From positions 301,053-365,052 of the forward strand of contig WTFX01000029.1 of NCBI GenBank assembly GCA_011523825.1: 64,000 nt of DNA, written 5' to 3'. Below, one piece after another: positions 51,241 to 59,605 of the stretch (positions are counted from its first letter, which is position 1; each line of letters begins with the position of its first letter). The translations under genes and the position numbers were made by a program. Source of the stretch: Microthrixaceae bacterium (GTDB lineage: Bacteria > Actinomycetota > Acidimicrobiia > Acidimicrobiales > Poriferisodalaceae). Below the pieces are notes generated by a model. The model was not told the origin of the DNA, did no database searches, and saw nothing but the letters and a program-made list of their open reading frames with translations.

Positions 51241-51263
51241 TTGTTAGTAATATTACCTTACAA
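51241..51263. promoter_or_regulatory. Probable ROK operator
   Basis: TTGT (51241-51244) and ACAA (51260-51263) flank the exact palindrome GTAATATTAC at 51247-51256, in an otherwise GC-rich region and directly upstream of the repressor's ATG. TTAGTAATATTAC-type sites are typical of ROK regulator binding sites. Binding here would give autoregulation and control of the whole leftward cluster (inference). Confidence 0.65.
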
Positions 51264-51355
51264 AAAGCGCACGTCAAGCCGCAATCTGCCCCACGTCCGC
51301 GATTCCACTGGCAGAACTCAGGGAGTCGTCGGGCAGTCAATGGCAGACTTGGCCG

Positions 51356-52423
51356 GTGGAGACCCGCCAACTCGAATCGACACCCGGCTTCGTCATCTTC
51401 GACCTGCCTGGTGCCCAGCACTACGTCGGGGAGGCCCGCCTCGGCAGCCGTCTCATCCCCGGCAACGCAACGATGCTCGTCCGGCATCTGACCTACGTCT
51501 TTGCCACGCTGGAGCAGCAGCGCAGCGGCGCCAGCATCGGCCTGAAGTCCGACCCCTCCGATGCCGCCGGGGCTGTCGAAGCTCTGGCGGACGAACTGGC
51601 CGACGACTTGCGCAGCGGCCGGCTCTCGACCAGTCCGGGCCTGCGGCTCGACGCCGAATTGCTTGCACCCGTGCTGGCCCACGACCAGCGCAATCTCATC
51701 GGCGATGACGACCGCGACGGCATCTCGTTCAACGACGAGCTGATCGGCGTCGGTGCTGCGGCGGCAGCGGTCAGCCTGCTCGGCGGCCTCGACGGCAAGC
51801 GCATCGCGATCGAGGGCTTCGGGCCAGCAGGGCTCGGCATCGCGCGCGAGGCCGCGGCAGCCGGGGCCACGATTGCCCGGGTCGCCACCACGAAAGGCTG
51901 CAGTGGCACTCGGAGTGATGACGCTCACAATGACGGCGGCCAACTCGACCCGGCGGTGCTCGCGGAGGCCTGGCTGGCGGACGGCGAGGCGTGCGTGGAA
52001 TCGCTGTCGGAAAACGGCGAGCCTGCCAAGCCGTGGACGGTCTGGAAGGACGACGTCGACGTGCTGTTCTGCGGCTCGAAGCCGGGCGCCATGTCCGGCG
52101 ACGGCGCTTCGATGGCCGGCGCCACACCCGTCGTCGCGTTCTCAGCAGCGGCCGTGTCGTCCAAGGCGCTCGCCGTGCTGCGGGCCGCGGGCATACCGGT
52201 CGCGGCTGATTTTGTCGCTGCGGTGGGGCCGGCGTTGGGCTGGTGGGCCGACCCTGTGCTCACACACGACGACCTCCGCTCAGCCACCGCTCACACGGTG
52301 AACACCATCATGTCCGAAACCGCCGACCATGACGACGGCCCGTTCATGGCTGCCTGCTACCGAGCCGAGTCGTTTCTGCGGAGCTGGCAGGACGAGCTGC
52401 CGTTCGGCCGGCCACTGGGCTGA
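51356..52423 (+). CDS. Diverged Glu/Leu/Phe/Val dehydrogenase-like protein
   Basis: A 355-residue protein with the ELFV dehydrogenase layout: an N-terminal dimerisation-like domain and a C-terminal Rossmann domain (KRIAIEGFGPAGLGIAREAAAAGATIARVATTKG, then LFCGSKPGAMSGDGASMAGATPVVAFSAAAVSSKAL). The amino-acid-binding motif G-G-x-K-G-G with the catalytic lysine is replaced by SGASIGLKSDPSDA, so dehydrogenase activity is doubtful. Starts at GTG 51356, divergent from the ROK repressor, with the probable operator in between. May be a binding or regulatory protein, or act on an unusual amino acid. Confidence 0.7.
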   Translation: METRQLESTPGFVIFDLPGAQHYVGEARLGSRLIPGNATMLVRHLTYVFATLEQQRSGASIGLKSDPSDAAGAVEALADELADDLRSGRLSTSPGLRLDAELLAPVLAHDQRNLIGDDDRDGISFNDELIGVGAAAAAVSLLGGLDGKRIAIEGFGPAGLGIAREAAAAGATIARVATTKGCSGTRSDDAHNDGGQLDPAVLAEAWLADGEACVESLSENGEPAKPWTVWKDDVDVLFCGSKPGAMSGDGASMAGATPVVAFSAAAVSSKALAVLRAAGIPVAADFVAAVGPALGWWADPVLTHDDLRSATAHTVNTIMSETADHDDGPFMAACYRAESFLRSWQDELPFGRPLG

Positions 52424-52548
52424 CTTGAGGCTGGGCTGAACCGGCGACGCTCCAGTCGACCGGAATTCTCATTCGGCCAGTGTGCCAACAGGACAGGCAC
52501 CGCCGCTGCGCGTCAGAGGCGGGCGCATGTTCGACGGCTGGTTCTGGT

Positions 52549-52758
52549 TCAGCCGAGACGCTGGTTGATGCGCGCCACCTCGTCGATCAGCGTGCCATTC
52601 ACCGCTGCCATCTCCTCGACCCGAGCCTCGAGACGATCGAAGCGCTCGTCGACTCGAGTCTCGAAACGATCGAGACGCCCGTCGACCCGGTCAAAGCGCT
52701 CACCGATCTGGCCGAACATCTCGCCCAACCAGTCGCGCATCGAGTCCATCTCGCTCAT
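52549..52758 (-). CDS. Small coiled-coil protein
   Basis: A protein of about 69 residues with heptad repeats: IGERFDRVDGRLDRFETRVDERFDRLEARVEEMAAVNGTLIDEVARINQRL. RFDR and RLDR alternate with acidic positions, typical of a long amphipathic coiled coil. No partner domain. Several starts are possible, with ATG 52749 as an alternative. Might serve as a scaffold or an orphan half of a larger system; function unknown. Confidence 0.6.
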   Translation of the reverse strand: MSEMDSMRDWLGEMFGQIGERFDRVDGRLDRFETRVDERFDRLEARVEEMAAVNGTLIDEVARINQRLG

Positions 52759-52852
52759 GCTCCCGACGTTACCCCGCACAGGCCTCGTTCCCGAAGCAAT
52801 GCGTGACGGCACCAGCTGTCACCACAGCCGCCAAGCTGCTCATCTGGGCTGC

Positions 52853-53290
52853 TCAGATGGTGGGACGCAGGGCGACGAGCGGGATGTTCCGGTCTACGGA
52901 GGCTTGGTAGTCGCCAAAACGGGGCATCGCCTCGCACATGGCGTCGAATGCCTCGGTTCGCTCCGCGCCGTCAAGCACCGTCGCCGTCGCAGTGAAGACA
53001 TCGGTGCCGACTTCCAAGGTCACCTGCGGGTTGGCGACGACGTTGTGGTACCACGCCGGATGGCGGGGGTGACCGCCCGCTGAGGCCATCACGATGTAAT
53101 CGTCGCCGTGGAGGTGATAGGTGAGCGGACTGGTGAGCTGCCGCCCGCTGCGAGCGCCGGTCATCGTCAGCAGCAGCATCGGGTTGTCCTCGAACATGCC
53201 GCCGCAACGCCCTTGGTTGTCGCGGAACTCGGCGATGATCTGCTGGTTGAACGACAACACTTGGCTGTCTGCCATTCCCTTCATCGACAT
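52853..53290 (-). CDS. F420-dependent nitroreductase family (Ddn-like)
   Basis: A 145-residue protein of the deazaflavin-dependent nitroreductase family, a small split beta-barrel. Features are NQQIIAEFRDNQGRCGG, the cofactor strand LLLTMTGARSGRQLTSPLTYHLHGDDYIVMASAGGHPRHPAWYHNVVANPQVTLEVG (the DYIVMAS...PAWYHN signature), and the end FGDYQASVDRNIPLVALRP. The start at 53290 has GGGAG at suitable distance; an ATG at 53275 is possible. It lies divergent to the peptide genes. A decayed copy occurs at 62935. Confidence 0.85.
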   Translation of the reverse strand: MSMKGMADSQVLSFNQQIIAEFRDNQGRCGGMFEDNPMLLLTMTGARSGRQLTSPLTYHLHGDDYIVMASAGGHPRHPAWYHNVVANPQVTLEVGTDVFTATATVLDGAERTEAFDAMCEAMPRFGDYQASVDRNIPLVALRPTI

Positions 53291-53508
53291 GATGTACGCA
53301 CTCCCGCTGCACTCGATCGCCCGCCGAAACCCTATGGCATGGCTGCTCCGGGCCGGGCCAGCGGGAGCGGGCCAGTACGGCGCCTTGCTGGACTGTGCTC
53401 GCCTGAGCAACAACCCGCGCCGGGTCCAAGCTGCTGGGCATCGTGGCGTATAGTTGCCGATGCCAGTGCGCTCGGCAGAGGCAATTGGCACGACCCGAGA
53501 GGAACGGC

Positions 53509-53676
53509 ATGAGTGCAGGCGAATCCCCCTCCAGCGAGTTGTCGGTGACTGAACTCGAGGATGTGCAAGGGGGTGCCAAGAGAACCAGCGACAACGAGAG
53601 CAGCGACGGATACGACATGTCCCAGTGGCCGTCGTCCAACGCCGGCCAAGGCCAGACATCCGGCTCTGAGGACTGA
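53509..53676 (+). CDS. Double-glycine leader peptide 1 (bacteriocin-like precursor)
   Basis: A 55-residue precursor. The leader has the classic pattern L-S-x-x-E-L-E-x-V-x-G-G (LSVTELEDVQGG, residues 11-22) and the mature part of 33 residues begins AKRTSDNESSDGYD. It contains no cysteine, is rich in Ser, Asp, Gly and Gln, and ends SED. AGAGGAA stands 5 bases upstream of the ATG. Cleavage after GG would be done by the C39 peptidase of the exporter at 57368. Nothing indicates which enzyme, if any, modifies the core. Confidence 0.8.
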   Translation: MSAGESPSSELSVTELEDVQGGAKRTSDNESSDGYDMSQWPSSNAGQGQTSGSED

Positions 53677-53694
53677 GACCGGAGGTCGACCTTG

Positions 53695-53763
53695 ATGCCT
53701 GCTCATTCCGCAGGTGCCCCGTACCGCGTGCGAAAGCGCTGCCACGACCGCAGGCCGTCGTGA
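53695..53763 (+). CDS. 22-residue upstream peptide coupled to peptide 2
   Basis: A short frame with a strong GGAGG ribosome site 9 bases upstream of its ATG and a stop (TGA) that overlaps the GTG of the next peptide (GTGA). The peptide is basic, with PYRVRKRCHDRRPS at its end. This arrangement suggests translational coupling or a leader peptide. It may equally be a chance frame between two expressed peptides. Confidence 0.45.
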   Translation: MPAHSAGAPYRVRKRCHDRRPS

Positions 53764-53999
53764 GCACCGCAGAGCAGCATCCCGTCGGCGAGCCCCTGAG
53801 CAGCGAGCATCTTGCACAGGTGGTCAGCGGGCCCGGTCGGGCACAGCTGCAGGTGCCGCCGCATATCCACGATGCCGCGTACCCGGACGGGCCGACAGCC
53901 AACCCCTACAACTATGTCGGCGGCGTCTACATGGGGGCGGGCTACGGTGCCGCCAACTACGATCCCGCCGCCGACATCCCGCTGCCGAGCGACCTCTGA
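53760..53999 (+). CDS. Leader peptide 2, Tyr/Gly-rich precursor
   Basis: A 79-residue putative precursor that starts with GTG, overlapping the preceding short frame. The region LSSEHLAQVVSGPG resembles a bacteriocin leader but ends in S-G-P-G in place of G-G, so cleavage may differ or not occur. The C-terminal half has NPYNYVGGVYMGAGYGAANYDP, rich in Tyr, Gly and Ala, without cysteine, unlike a typical antimicrobial peptide. Lies between two double-glycine peptides in the same direction, so it probably belongs to the same unit. Confidence 0.65.
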   Translation: MSTAEQHPVGEPLSSEHLAQVVSGPGRAQLQVPPHIHDAAYPDGPTANPYNYVGGVYMGAGYGAANYDPAADIPLPSDL

Positions 54000-54058
54000 T
54001 CGCTCGTCCCGCCGATCCCAAGAACAACTCATCAAGAACAACCCATAAGGTGAACCTC

Positions 54059-54253
54059 ATGACCAACAACGAAAGCACCCCCCTGTCAGAGGAGGAGATG
54101 GAGGCCGTCGCGGGCGGCTGGGAAGAACCGGACAACGTGCCGGACACCAGCTCTTCTCCGCGGGTGCAGTCGGCCATGTCGGGTCCCGCCGGTCAGACCG
54201 ACTGGAACTATCGAGGGAACGCCCAGGGCTCGAGCGCCCAGGAGCTGAACTAG
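54059..54253 (+). CDS. Double-glycine leader peptide 3 (bacteriocin-like precursor)
   Basis: A 64-residue precursor. LSEEEMEAVAGG at residues 9-20 is a strong double-glycine leader, and the 44-residue core starts WEEPDNVPDTSSSP and ends QGSSAQELN. It has no cysteine. AAGG lies 10 bases before ATG 54059. Ten bases separate its stop from the convergent exporter gene. The core's G-N-A-Q-G-S-S segment resembles S-N-A-G-Q-G-Q in peptide 1, which suggests a related family. Confidence 0.82.
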   Translation: MTNNESTPLSEEEMEAVAGGWEEPDNVPDTSSSPRVQSAMSGPAGQTDWNYRGNAQGSSAQELN

Positions 54254-54263
54254 CGGAGCTGGT

Positions 54264-57200
54264 TCACGCGAGCTGGCGGCGCACGAGTTCCCGGAAGGGA
54301 CCGTCGACGCTGCGCAGTTCGGCATAGGTGCCCTGCTGGCAGACAGCACCGTGTTCGAGTACATAAATGCGGTCAGCGCCGATGATGGTCGACAGCCGGT
54401 GCGCGACCACTATCCGCGTCGCGGTGAGGCCCTCGATGGCAGCCATCACCGACACTTGGCTGGCTGCGTCGAGCCAGCTCGTGGCCTCGTCGAGTAGCAC
54501 GATGCGCGGGCTGCGCACCAGCGCGGCGGCGATCCGGATGCGCTGCACCTGCCCGCCGGAGAACGTGCTGGATTGATCGCCCACTGGGGTGAGCATCTGC
54601 ATCGGCATCGCCATGATGTCTGCTTCGACATCGGCGAGGCGGGCGGCGCGCCAGGCGTCGTCGACGCTGAGCGTTCCTGCGGCGCCGATGATGTTGTCCA
54701 GCAGGCTGCCCGGCTGCAAGCCGCTGTCCTGGGGAACCGTTCCGATCTGGCGTCGCACGCTCGGCAGGTCGAGATGTCGCAAGTCGCGACCCTCGAAGTA
54801 CACGCCGCCCGTCGTCGGCTCGTCGAGACCCAGGATGAGGCGCAGCAGCGTGCTCTTGCCCGAACCGGACGCGCCGACGATGGCGATGAACTCGCCGGGC
54901 CGCGCATGCAATGAAACATCGTCGAGCACGAGCGGGCCGCCGGCGCTGTAGCGGAAGCTGACATGATCGACGTGCAGCTCGCCGCCCAGGGTGGCCTGCG
55001 TGACGCCGAGAGGCTTCTGCTCAGGCACCGCCTGCAGGATCGGCCTCACCTGTTCATAGGACGGCAGCACCCCCGCAAGCGACTGGACCGCCCAGCCGAA
55101 CTCGGTCAGCGCCGCCAGGAACGTCATGGAAGCGGCGTAGACCACCAGGAAGTCGCCGATGCCGACCGCCTCGCCGCCGCGCGCCAGCGACGCGCCCACC
55201 AGCGACGCTCCCGCAAGGGCCGGCAGCGCTGCGCAGAACGCGACCAAGTGCTCGTTGATGCGTGAGACACGTATGCCAGCCGCCTGGACATCGCGGAAGC
55301 CATGCGCCCAGTAGGCGAACGACGCTGCCTCTCCCCCGGCGGCGCGCACTTTGGCCACGCCGCCGATGAGCTGCAGCAGATGCCCTCCGAGCTGCCGCGA
55401 TGCATCGTGCAGTGCGCGCAGCGGTCCGATCTGCCGCACGCCGAGCACGACCACGACGGCCAGTGACACCCCGCCGACGGCCATGGCGACTGCGGCCAGC
55501 CGCAGGTCGTACAGCAGCAGGATGCCCAGTGTCGGCATCACGAAAATGAACGACATCATCGCTCGGATGACCGCACCGGATACATGGTCTCGCAGCGCTT
55601 GGAGGCTGCCCAGACGCTGAGCCAGCTCGCCTGCCACGGTGCTGCGGAAGAAACTCGGCCGCAGCGACAGCAGCCGGCTCCATGCGGCGGCACTCACGCG
55701 GGCGGCGCTGCGGCTCTGCAGCCGCATCAGCATCGCACCGCTGAAACCGCCCAGAACCAGCCCGACCACAGAGAGCACCGCCAAGGCAACGATGACCTGC
55801 ATCGCCGCACCGCCGATGCGAAACGGCAGCACCCAGTCGGCGAGCGCGCCGAGCGCGACGGCCGGCGCCTGTGCCAGCAGCCCGATCGCGAGGCCGGCGA
55901 CAACGAAGCGGGCAGCGTCCGAACGCATGCGATGCGCCGCGACGCGCAGCAGGTCGCGAACTCCCGCAGGCCGGTCGGCGGGCAGGGACGCGTAGAACTG
56001 CCACGCCTCCGGGGCGAGTTCGCCTGCGCGCTGTGCGGTGACTCTGGCTTCGGTGCCGTCGGCGTCGACGATGCGATAGCCGTGCCACACCGCGGGAAGC
56101 AGCGCCACCGGGCTCGCGCTGTCACGCCGGGTGCCGACCAGCGCGCCGCTGTCGCCTCGCCACCACCGTTCGCCCGCGTCGAGACGTACTTGCCGCCAAC
56201 GCACGCCCGACGCGCGGGCGACGTCGCTGGGCGACGGCGCTGAGACGACCGCGCCGCGCCGCTGCGGCCATGTGAACTCGATGCCCTCGTGGCGGCCGAC
56301 CAGGCCGAGCACTGCTTGGAGCTCGGCGTCGGCGCTGCCGTCGACGGCACCTGCACCTGCTGGGGCCGGCGCCTTGCGGGCACGGCGGCTCGTCGCGCCG
56401 AGGCTCGCCAACGCCAGCGCTGCACGCTCACGCGATGCATGTCGATGGGCCGCTGCGGTGCTCTGCTCGTTGACCTCGTCGGCCACCAGCAGCAGCCGGT
56501 TCAGTCGTTCGGCCGCCAGCGCCACTGTGTGGAATTCGTTCAGCGCCGTGAGCAGCAGGCCTCGACGCGCCAACTCGTGGGCAGAGCAGACGCTCACACG
56601 GGCGTCATCGGTGGCCGCCGCCCAGCCTTGACCCGCCAGCGGCAGCCAGCCGACGCCGCCCGGAGGCTGTTGCTCGGTGCCCAGATAGGCGGCAACCGCA
56701 TGTTCGTTCTCATCGCCGCCATCGCCGTCGCCGACGGCGGGTGCTGGTTGGGGTGCCGCGTGGTCTGCGTGCTCGCCGGCGTGAGCGCTTGATGCCGAAG
56801 CGATCGCACGCACCCAGGCAACCGACTCGCTGCGGGCTGCGACCACACAGGACGCCTGCAAGTACGTGACCTGCCCATCGGCACTGGGTTCGACGAGCAG
56901 GTCCGGCGGCGGCCGGTACTCGATCATCGAGCCGATGGCATCCGACAGCCCCGACACCCAAACGTTCACCGCGCCGGCCAGTTCGTCGGCGTCGTCGCCG
57001 AGGCCAAGATCTGCCAGCTCGTCCACATCGAGCCGATACAGAAGTGCTTCTTCGAATCCTTTCGCCGAGAACCGCATCTGCCCGGCGTCGTCAGCGAGCC
57101 CGAACAGCACGCCGCCTGCGGGGACACGCACGAGATGCCGTGCCCCTGCAATCGGCCGGCCTTGGTCGTGCTCGGTGCCGAACACGTCGACGATGCCCCG

Positions 57201-57371
57201 CTCCACGAACCACACGCTTGCCGGATCGTCCAACGCGACCGGCAAGTTGGCCGCCGATCGGACCGGTTCGCCCCGCTCGCGGGCGAACGCGCCGAGACGG
57301 CCCGACGGTTGCGCATGCGCTCGGTCCACCGCTGACGGCCGTCTCGGTGCCGACTCGTCTGCCGCTGTCAT
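54264..57371 (-). CDS. NHLP-type bacteriocin export ABC transporter, permease/ATPase
   Basis: A 1035-residue ABC protein of the NHLP leader exporter type without a peptidase domain. The first 430 residues are a long region of unknown fold with several Ala/Arg-rich stretches; there follow about six transmembrane segments (RFVVAGLAIGLLAQAPAVALGALADWV...) and the ATPase: Walker A GASGSGKST (833-841), signature FSGGQVQRI, Walker B IVLLDEATS. Its ATG overlaps the peptidase-ABC stop by four bases. Works with the C39-ABC protein and the HlyD-like protein; exports the convergent peptides (inference). Confidence 0.88.
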   Translation of the reverse strand: MTAADESAPRRPSAVDRAHAQPSGRLGAFARERGEPVRSAANLPVALDDPASVWFVERGIVDVFGTEHDQGRPIAGARHLVRVPAGGVLFGLADDAGQMRFSAKGFEEALLYRLDVDELADLGLGDDADELAGAVNVWVSGLSDAIGSMIEYRPPPDLLVEPSADGQVTYLQASCVVAARSESVAWVRAIASASSAHAGEHADHAAPQPAPAVGDGDGGDENEHAVAAYLGTEQQPPGGVGWLPLAGQGWAAATDDARVSVCSAHELARRGLLLTALNEFHTVALAAERLNRLLLVADEVNEQSTAAAHRHASRERAALALASLGATSRRARKAPAPAGAGAVDGSADAELQAVLGLVGRHEGIEFTWPQRRGAVVSAPSPSDVARASGVRWRQVRLDAGERWWRGDSGALVGTRRDSASPVALLPAVWHGYRIVDADGTEARVTAQRAGELAPEAWQFYASLPADRPAGVRDLLRVAAHRMRSDAARFVVAGLAIGLLAQAPAVALGALADWVLPFRIGGAAMQVIVALAVLSVVGLVLGGFSGAMLMRLQSRSAARVSAAAWSRLLSLRPSFFRSTVAGELAQRLGSLQALRDHVSGAVIRAMMSFIFVMPTLGILLLYDLRLAAVAMAVGGVSLAVVVVLGVRQIGPLRALHDASRQLGGHLLQLIGGVAKVRAAGGEAASFAYWAHGFRDVQAAGIRVSRINEHLVAFCAALPALAGASLVGASLARGGEAVGIGDFLVVYAASMTFLAALTEFGWAVQSLAGVLPSYEQVRPILQAVPEQKPLGVTQATLGGELHVDHVSFRYSAGGPLVLDDVSLHARPGEFIAIVGASGSGKSTLLRLILGLDEPTTGGVYFEGRDLRHLDLPSVRRQIGTVPQDSGLQPGSLLDNIIGAAGTLSVDDAWRAARLADVEADIMAMPMQMLTPVGDQSSTFSGGQVQRIRIAAALVRSPRIVLLDEATSWLDAASQVSVMAAIEGLTATRIVVAHRLSTIIGADRIYVLEHGAVCQQGTYAELRSVDGPFRELVRRQLA

Positions 57372-59605
57372 TGGGCAGCCACCAGGGCGGAATAGATGCC
57401 GTCGGCATCGGCGATCAGCTCGTCATGGGTGCCCCGCTGGGCGATGCGACCACGGTCCAGCACGACGATCTCGTCGCAGTCGCGGATCGTGCTGAGGCGA
57501 TGCGCCACGAGGACGCAGGTCACGCCGCGTCGCCGCAAGGCATCGTCGATCACATGCTCGGTCGCCGCATCGAGCGCGCTGGTGGCTTCGTCGGCCAGCA
57601 GCACGGCGGGGTTGACCGCGAGCGCCCGGGCGATCTCCAGACGCTGCCGCTGGCCGCCGCTGAAGTTCTTGCCGCCTTCGTCCACTCGAGACTCGTAGCC
57701 GCCGTCCCGGCTCATGATCTCGTCGTGGATGAGCGCATCGCGCGCTGCGGCGATCAGCTGCGCGTCGCTGATGCTCGGATTCCACATCGTGAGGTTGTCG
57801 CGCACGCTGGCTGCGAACAGCGTCACGCGTTGATCCACGGTCGCGATGGAGCTGTTCATCACCTCGGCGGGAATCTCGCCGCGCTGAGATCCGTCGTAGA
57901 GCACCTGCCCGGACCACGGCTCGCGCTCGCCGCTGATGAGCGACAGCACGCTGGACTTGCCCGAGCCGGTCGCTCCGACGATCGCCACTCGCTGCCCCGG
58001 CTCGACCGTCAAGCTGAAATCCTCCACCAGCGGCGCCTTGCCTTGCCGGTACCCGAAGGTGACGTCGCGCAGCTCCAGGCGGCCGACCAGACGCAGGCGG
58101 CCGCGGAACGTTGCCACCTGCGTCGCCGAGGCCGCTGCGGCAGCGAGCCGACCACCAGCCTCGGGCTTGGCGTCGAACACGTCGTCGATGCGCTGCAGAT
58201 CGGCTTCGAGGATCTGCAGCCCGTCGGCGAACTGCACGAAGCGGCCGACCGGCACCAAGAAGCTGCCTGCCAAGACGAAGAAGCCGACGAGCGCGCCGAC
58301 GCTCATCTCGCCGGCCATGACGCGCCAGCTCCCGATGCCGTAGACAGCTACGGCGGCGGCCATGGCAGAGAATGCCGGCAGCGCGGCAGTCACCTGGCCC
58401 AGCTCCGCGAACCGCTGGCGGGCAGTCAGCTCACGGGCCTGATGGCCGCTCCAGCGGGCAAAGAAGTCGTCCTCGCCGGCGGTGGCCCGAAGCGTGTCCA
58501 TGTCACGCAGCCCGGCGGTGGCGATGCTGTACAGCGACGCCTGCTCGCGTCGCGTCTGGCGCTCCTGATCGGTGCGCAGCCGACCCAGCAGGCGCATCAG
58601 CACCACCATGGCCAACCCGATGAGTGCCACCACGGACGCCAGCACCGCGTCATACGCGAACATGAGCGCCAGCAGCACGACGCTCATGAACATCTCCACC
58701 GCCAGCCGCGCCACATTCCCCGCCGCACTGTCGGCGACGCTGCTCACCAGATGCACGCGCGCCGCAATGTCGCCGACGTAGCGATGGTCGTAGTAGCGGC
58801 TGGGCAGGCCCAGCAGGTGCCACAGCAGCCGGGCCGACCCGGCGACGGCGAGACGAAGCCGCAGCTTGCGAAACGTGTACTGCTGCATCCACACCAGCAG
58901 GTACGTGAGCAACCCGGCTGCGACGAACCCTGCGACGATCGGGGCGCCCCACCCCTGCTGAGCGCCGCTGAGCACCTCATCGACAAGCACGCTGAGCAGC
59001 AGCGGCAGGGCCAGGTGCGGCGCAGCGAGCAGCACCCCGGCAATCGCAGCGAACGCCAAGGGTCCGCGGCTGTCCGCCAGCCACGGCCACAGGCGATGCA
59101 CGATCCCGTGGCGCTGCCCGCCCCGACGGAATTCCGAGGTCGGCTCGGGCACCAGCACGATGCCGGTGAAGGCGTCGTCGAATGCCTCCGAGCTGACCGA
59201 GCGTCGCCCGTTGGCCGGGTCGTTGATGTGCCAGCGGCCCCGTCGGCAGCCCTCGAGCACGACGAAGTGGTTGAACTCCCAGTGCAGGATTGCCGGCAGG
59301 GGCAGATCGGTGAGCGCATCCGGCTCTTTGCGCCATCCGGTCACGCTGAGGCCGTAGCGCCGCGCCGCCATGACGATGTCGGCTGCGCTCGCGCCGTCGC
59401 GGTTCACGCCGCAGGCTTCGCGCAGCTCCTCAGCCGGCACCCGGCGGCCGAAGTAGGCCAGCACACTGCCCAAGCACGCGGCGCCGCATTCGGTGACATG
59501 CAGTTGAGGCACTGCGGGCGTGCGCACCCGTCGACGGCGGCGACGTGCTGGCCGGGGAGCGGCGGCATCGGCCTCGGTCGCCGGCGGCGACCCTCCTTCG
59601 CTCAC
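57368..59605 (-). CDS. NHLP-type ABC transporter with C39 leader peptidase
   Basis: A 745-residue peptidase-containing ABC exporter (PCAT type). The C39 domain is intact: Cys40 in TECGAACLGSVLAYFG, His113 in HWEFNHFVVLEG, Asp129 in HINDPANG. About six membrane segments follow, then the ATPase with Walker A GATGSGKSS, signature FSGGQRQRLEIARA and Walker B VLLADEATS. It starts at a GTG overlapping the HlyD-like stop, and its own stop overlaps the next gene. It would cut leaders after Gly-Gly and export the core, which fits the two peptides with that motif at 53509 and 54059. Confidence 0.92.
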   Translation of the reverse strand: MSEGGSPPATEADAAAPRPARRRRRRVRTPAVPQLHVTECGAACLGSVLAYFGRRVPAEELREACGVNRDGASAADIVMAARRYGLSVTGWRKEPDALTDLPLPAILHWEFNHFVVLEGCRRGRWHINDPANGRRSVSSEAFDDAFTGIVLVPEPTSEFRRGGQRHGIVHRLWPWLADSRGPLAFAAIAGVLLAAPHLALPLLLSVLVDEVLSGAQQGWGAPIVAGFVAAGLLTYLLVWMQQYTFRKLRLRLAVAGSARLLWHLLGLPSRYYDHRYVGDIAARVHLVSSVADSAAGNVARLAVEMFMSVVLLALMFAYDAVLASVVALIGLAMVVLMRLLGRLRTDQERQTRREQASLYSIATAGLRDMDTLRATAGEDDFFARWSGHQARELTARQRFAELGQVTAALPAFSAMAAAVAVYGIGSWRVMAGEMSVGALVGFFVLAGSFLVPVGRFVQFADGLQILEADLQRIDDVFDAKPEAGGRLAAAAASATQVATFRGRLRLVGRLELRDVTFGYRQGKAPLVEDFSLTVEPGQRVAIVGATGSGKSSVLSLISGEREPWSGQVLYDGSQRGEIPAEVMNSSIATVDQRVTLFAASVRDNLTMWNPSISDAQLIAAARDALIHDEIMSRDGGYESRVDEGGKNFSGGQRQRLEIARALAVNPAVLLADEATSALDAATEHVIDDALRRRGVTCVLVAHRLSTIRDCDEIVVLDRGRIAQRGTHDELIADADGIYSALVAAQ

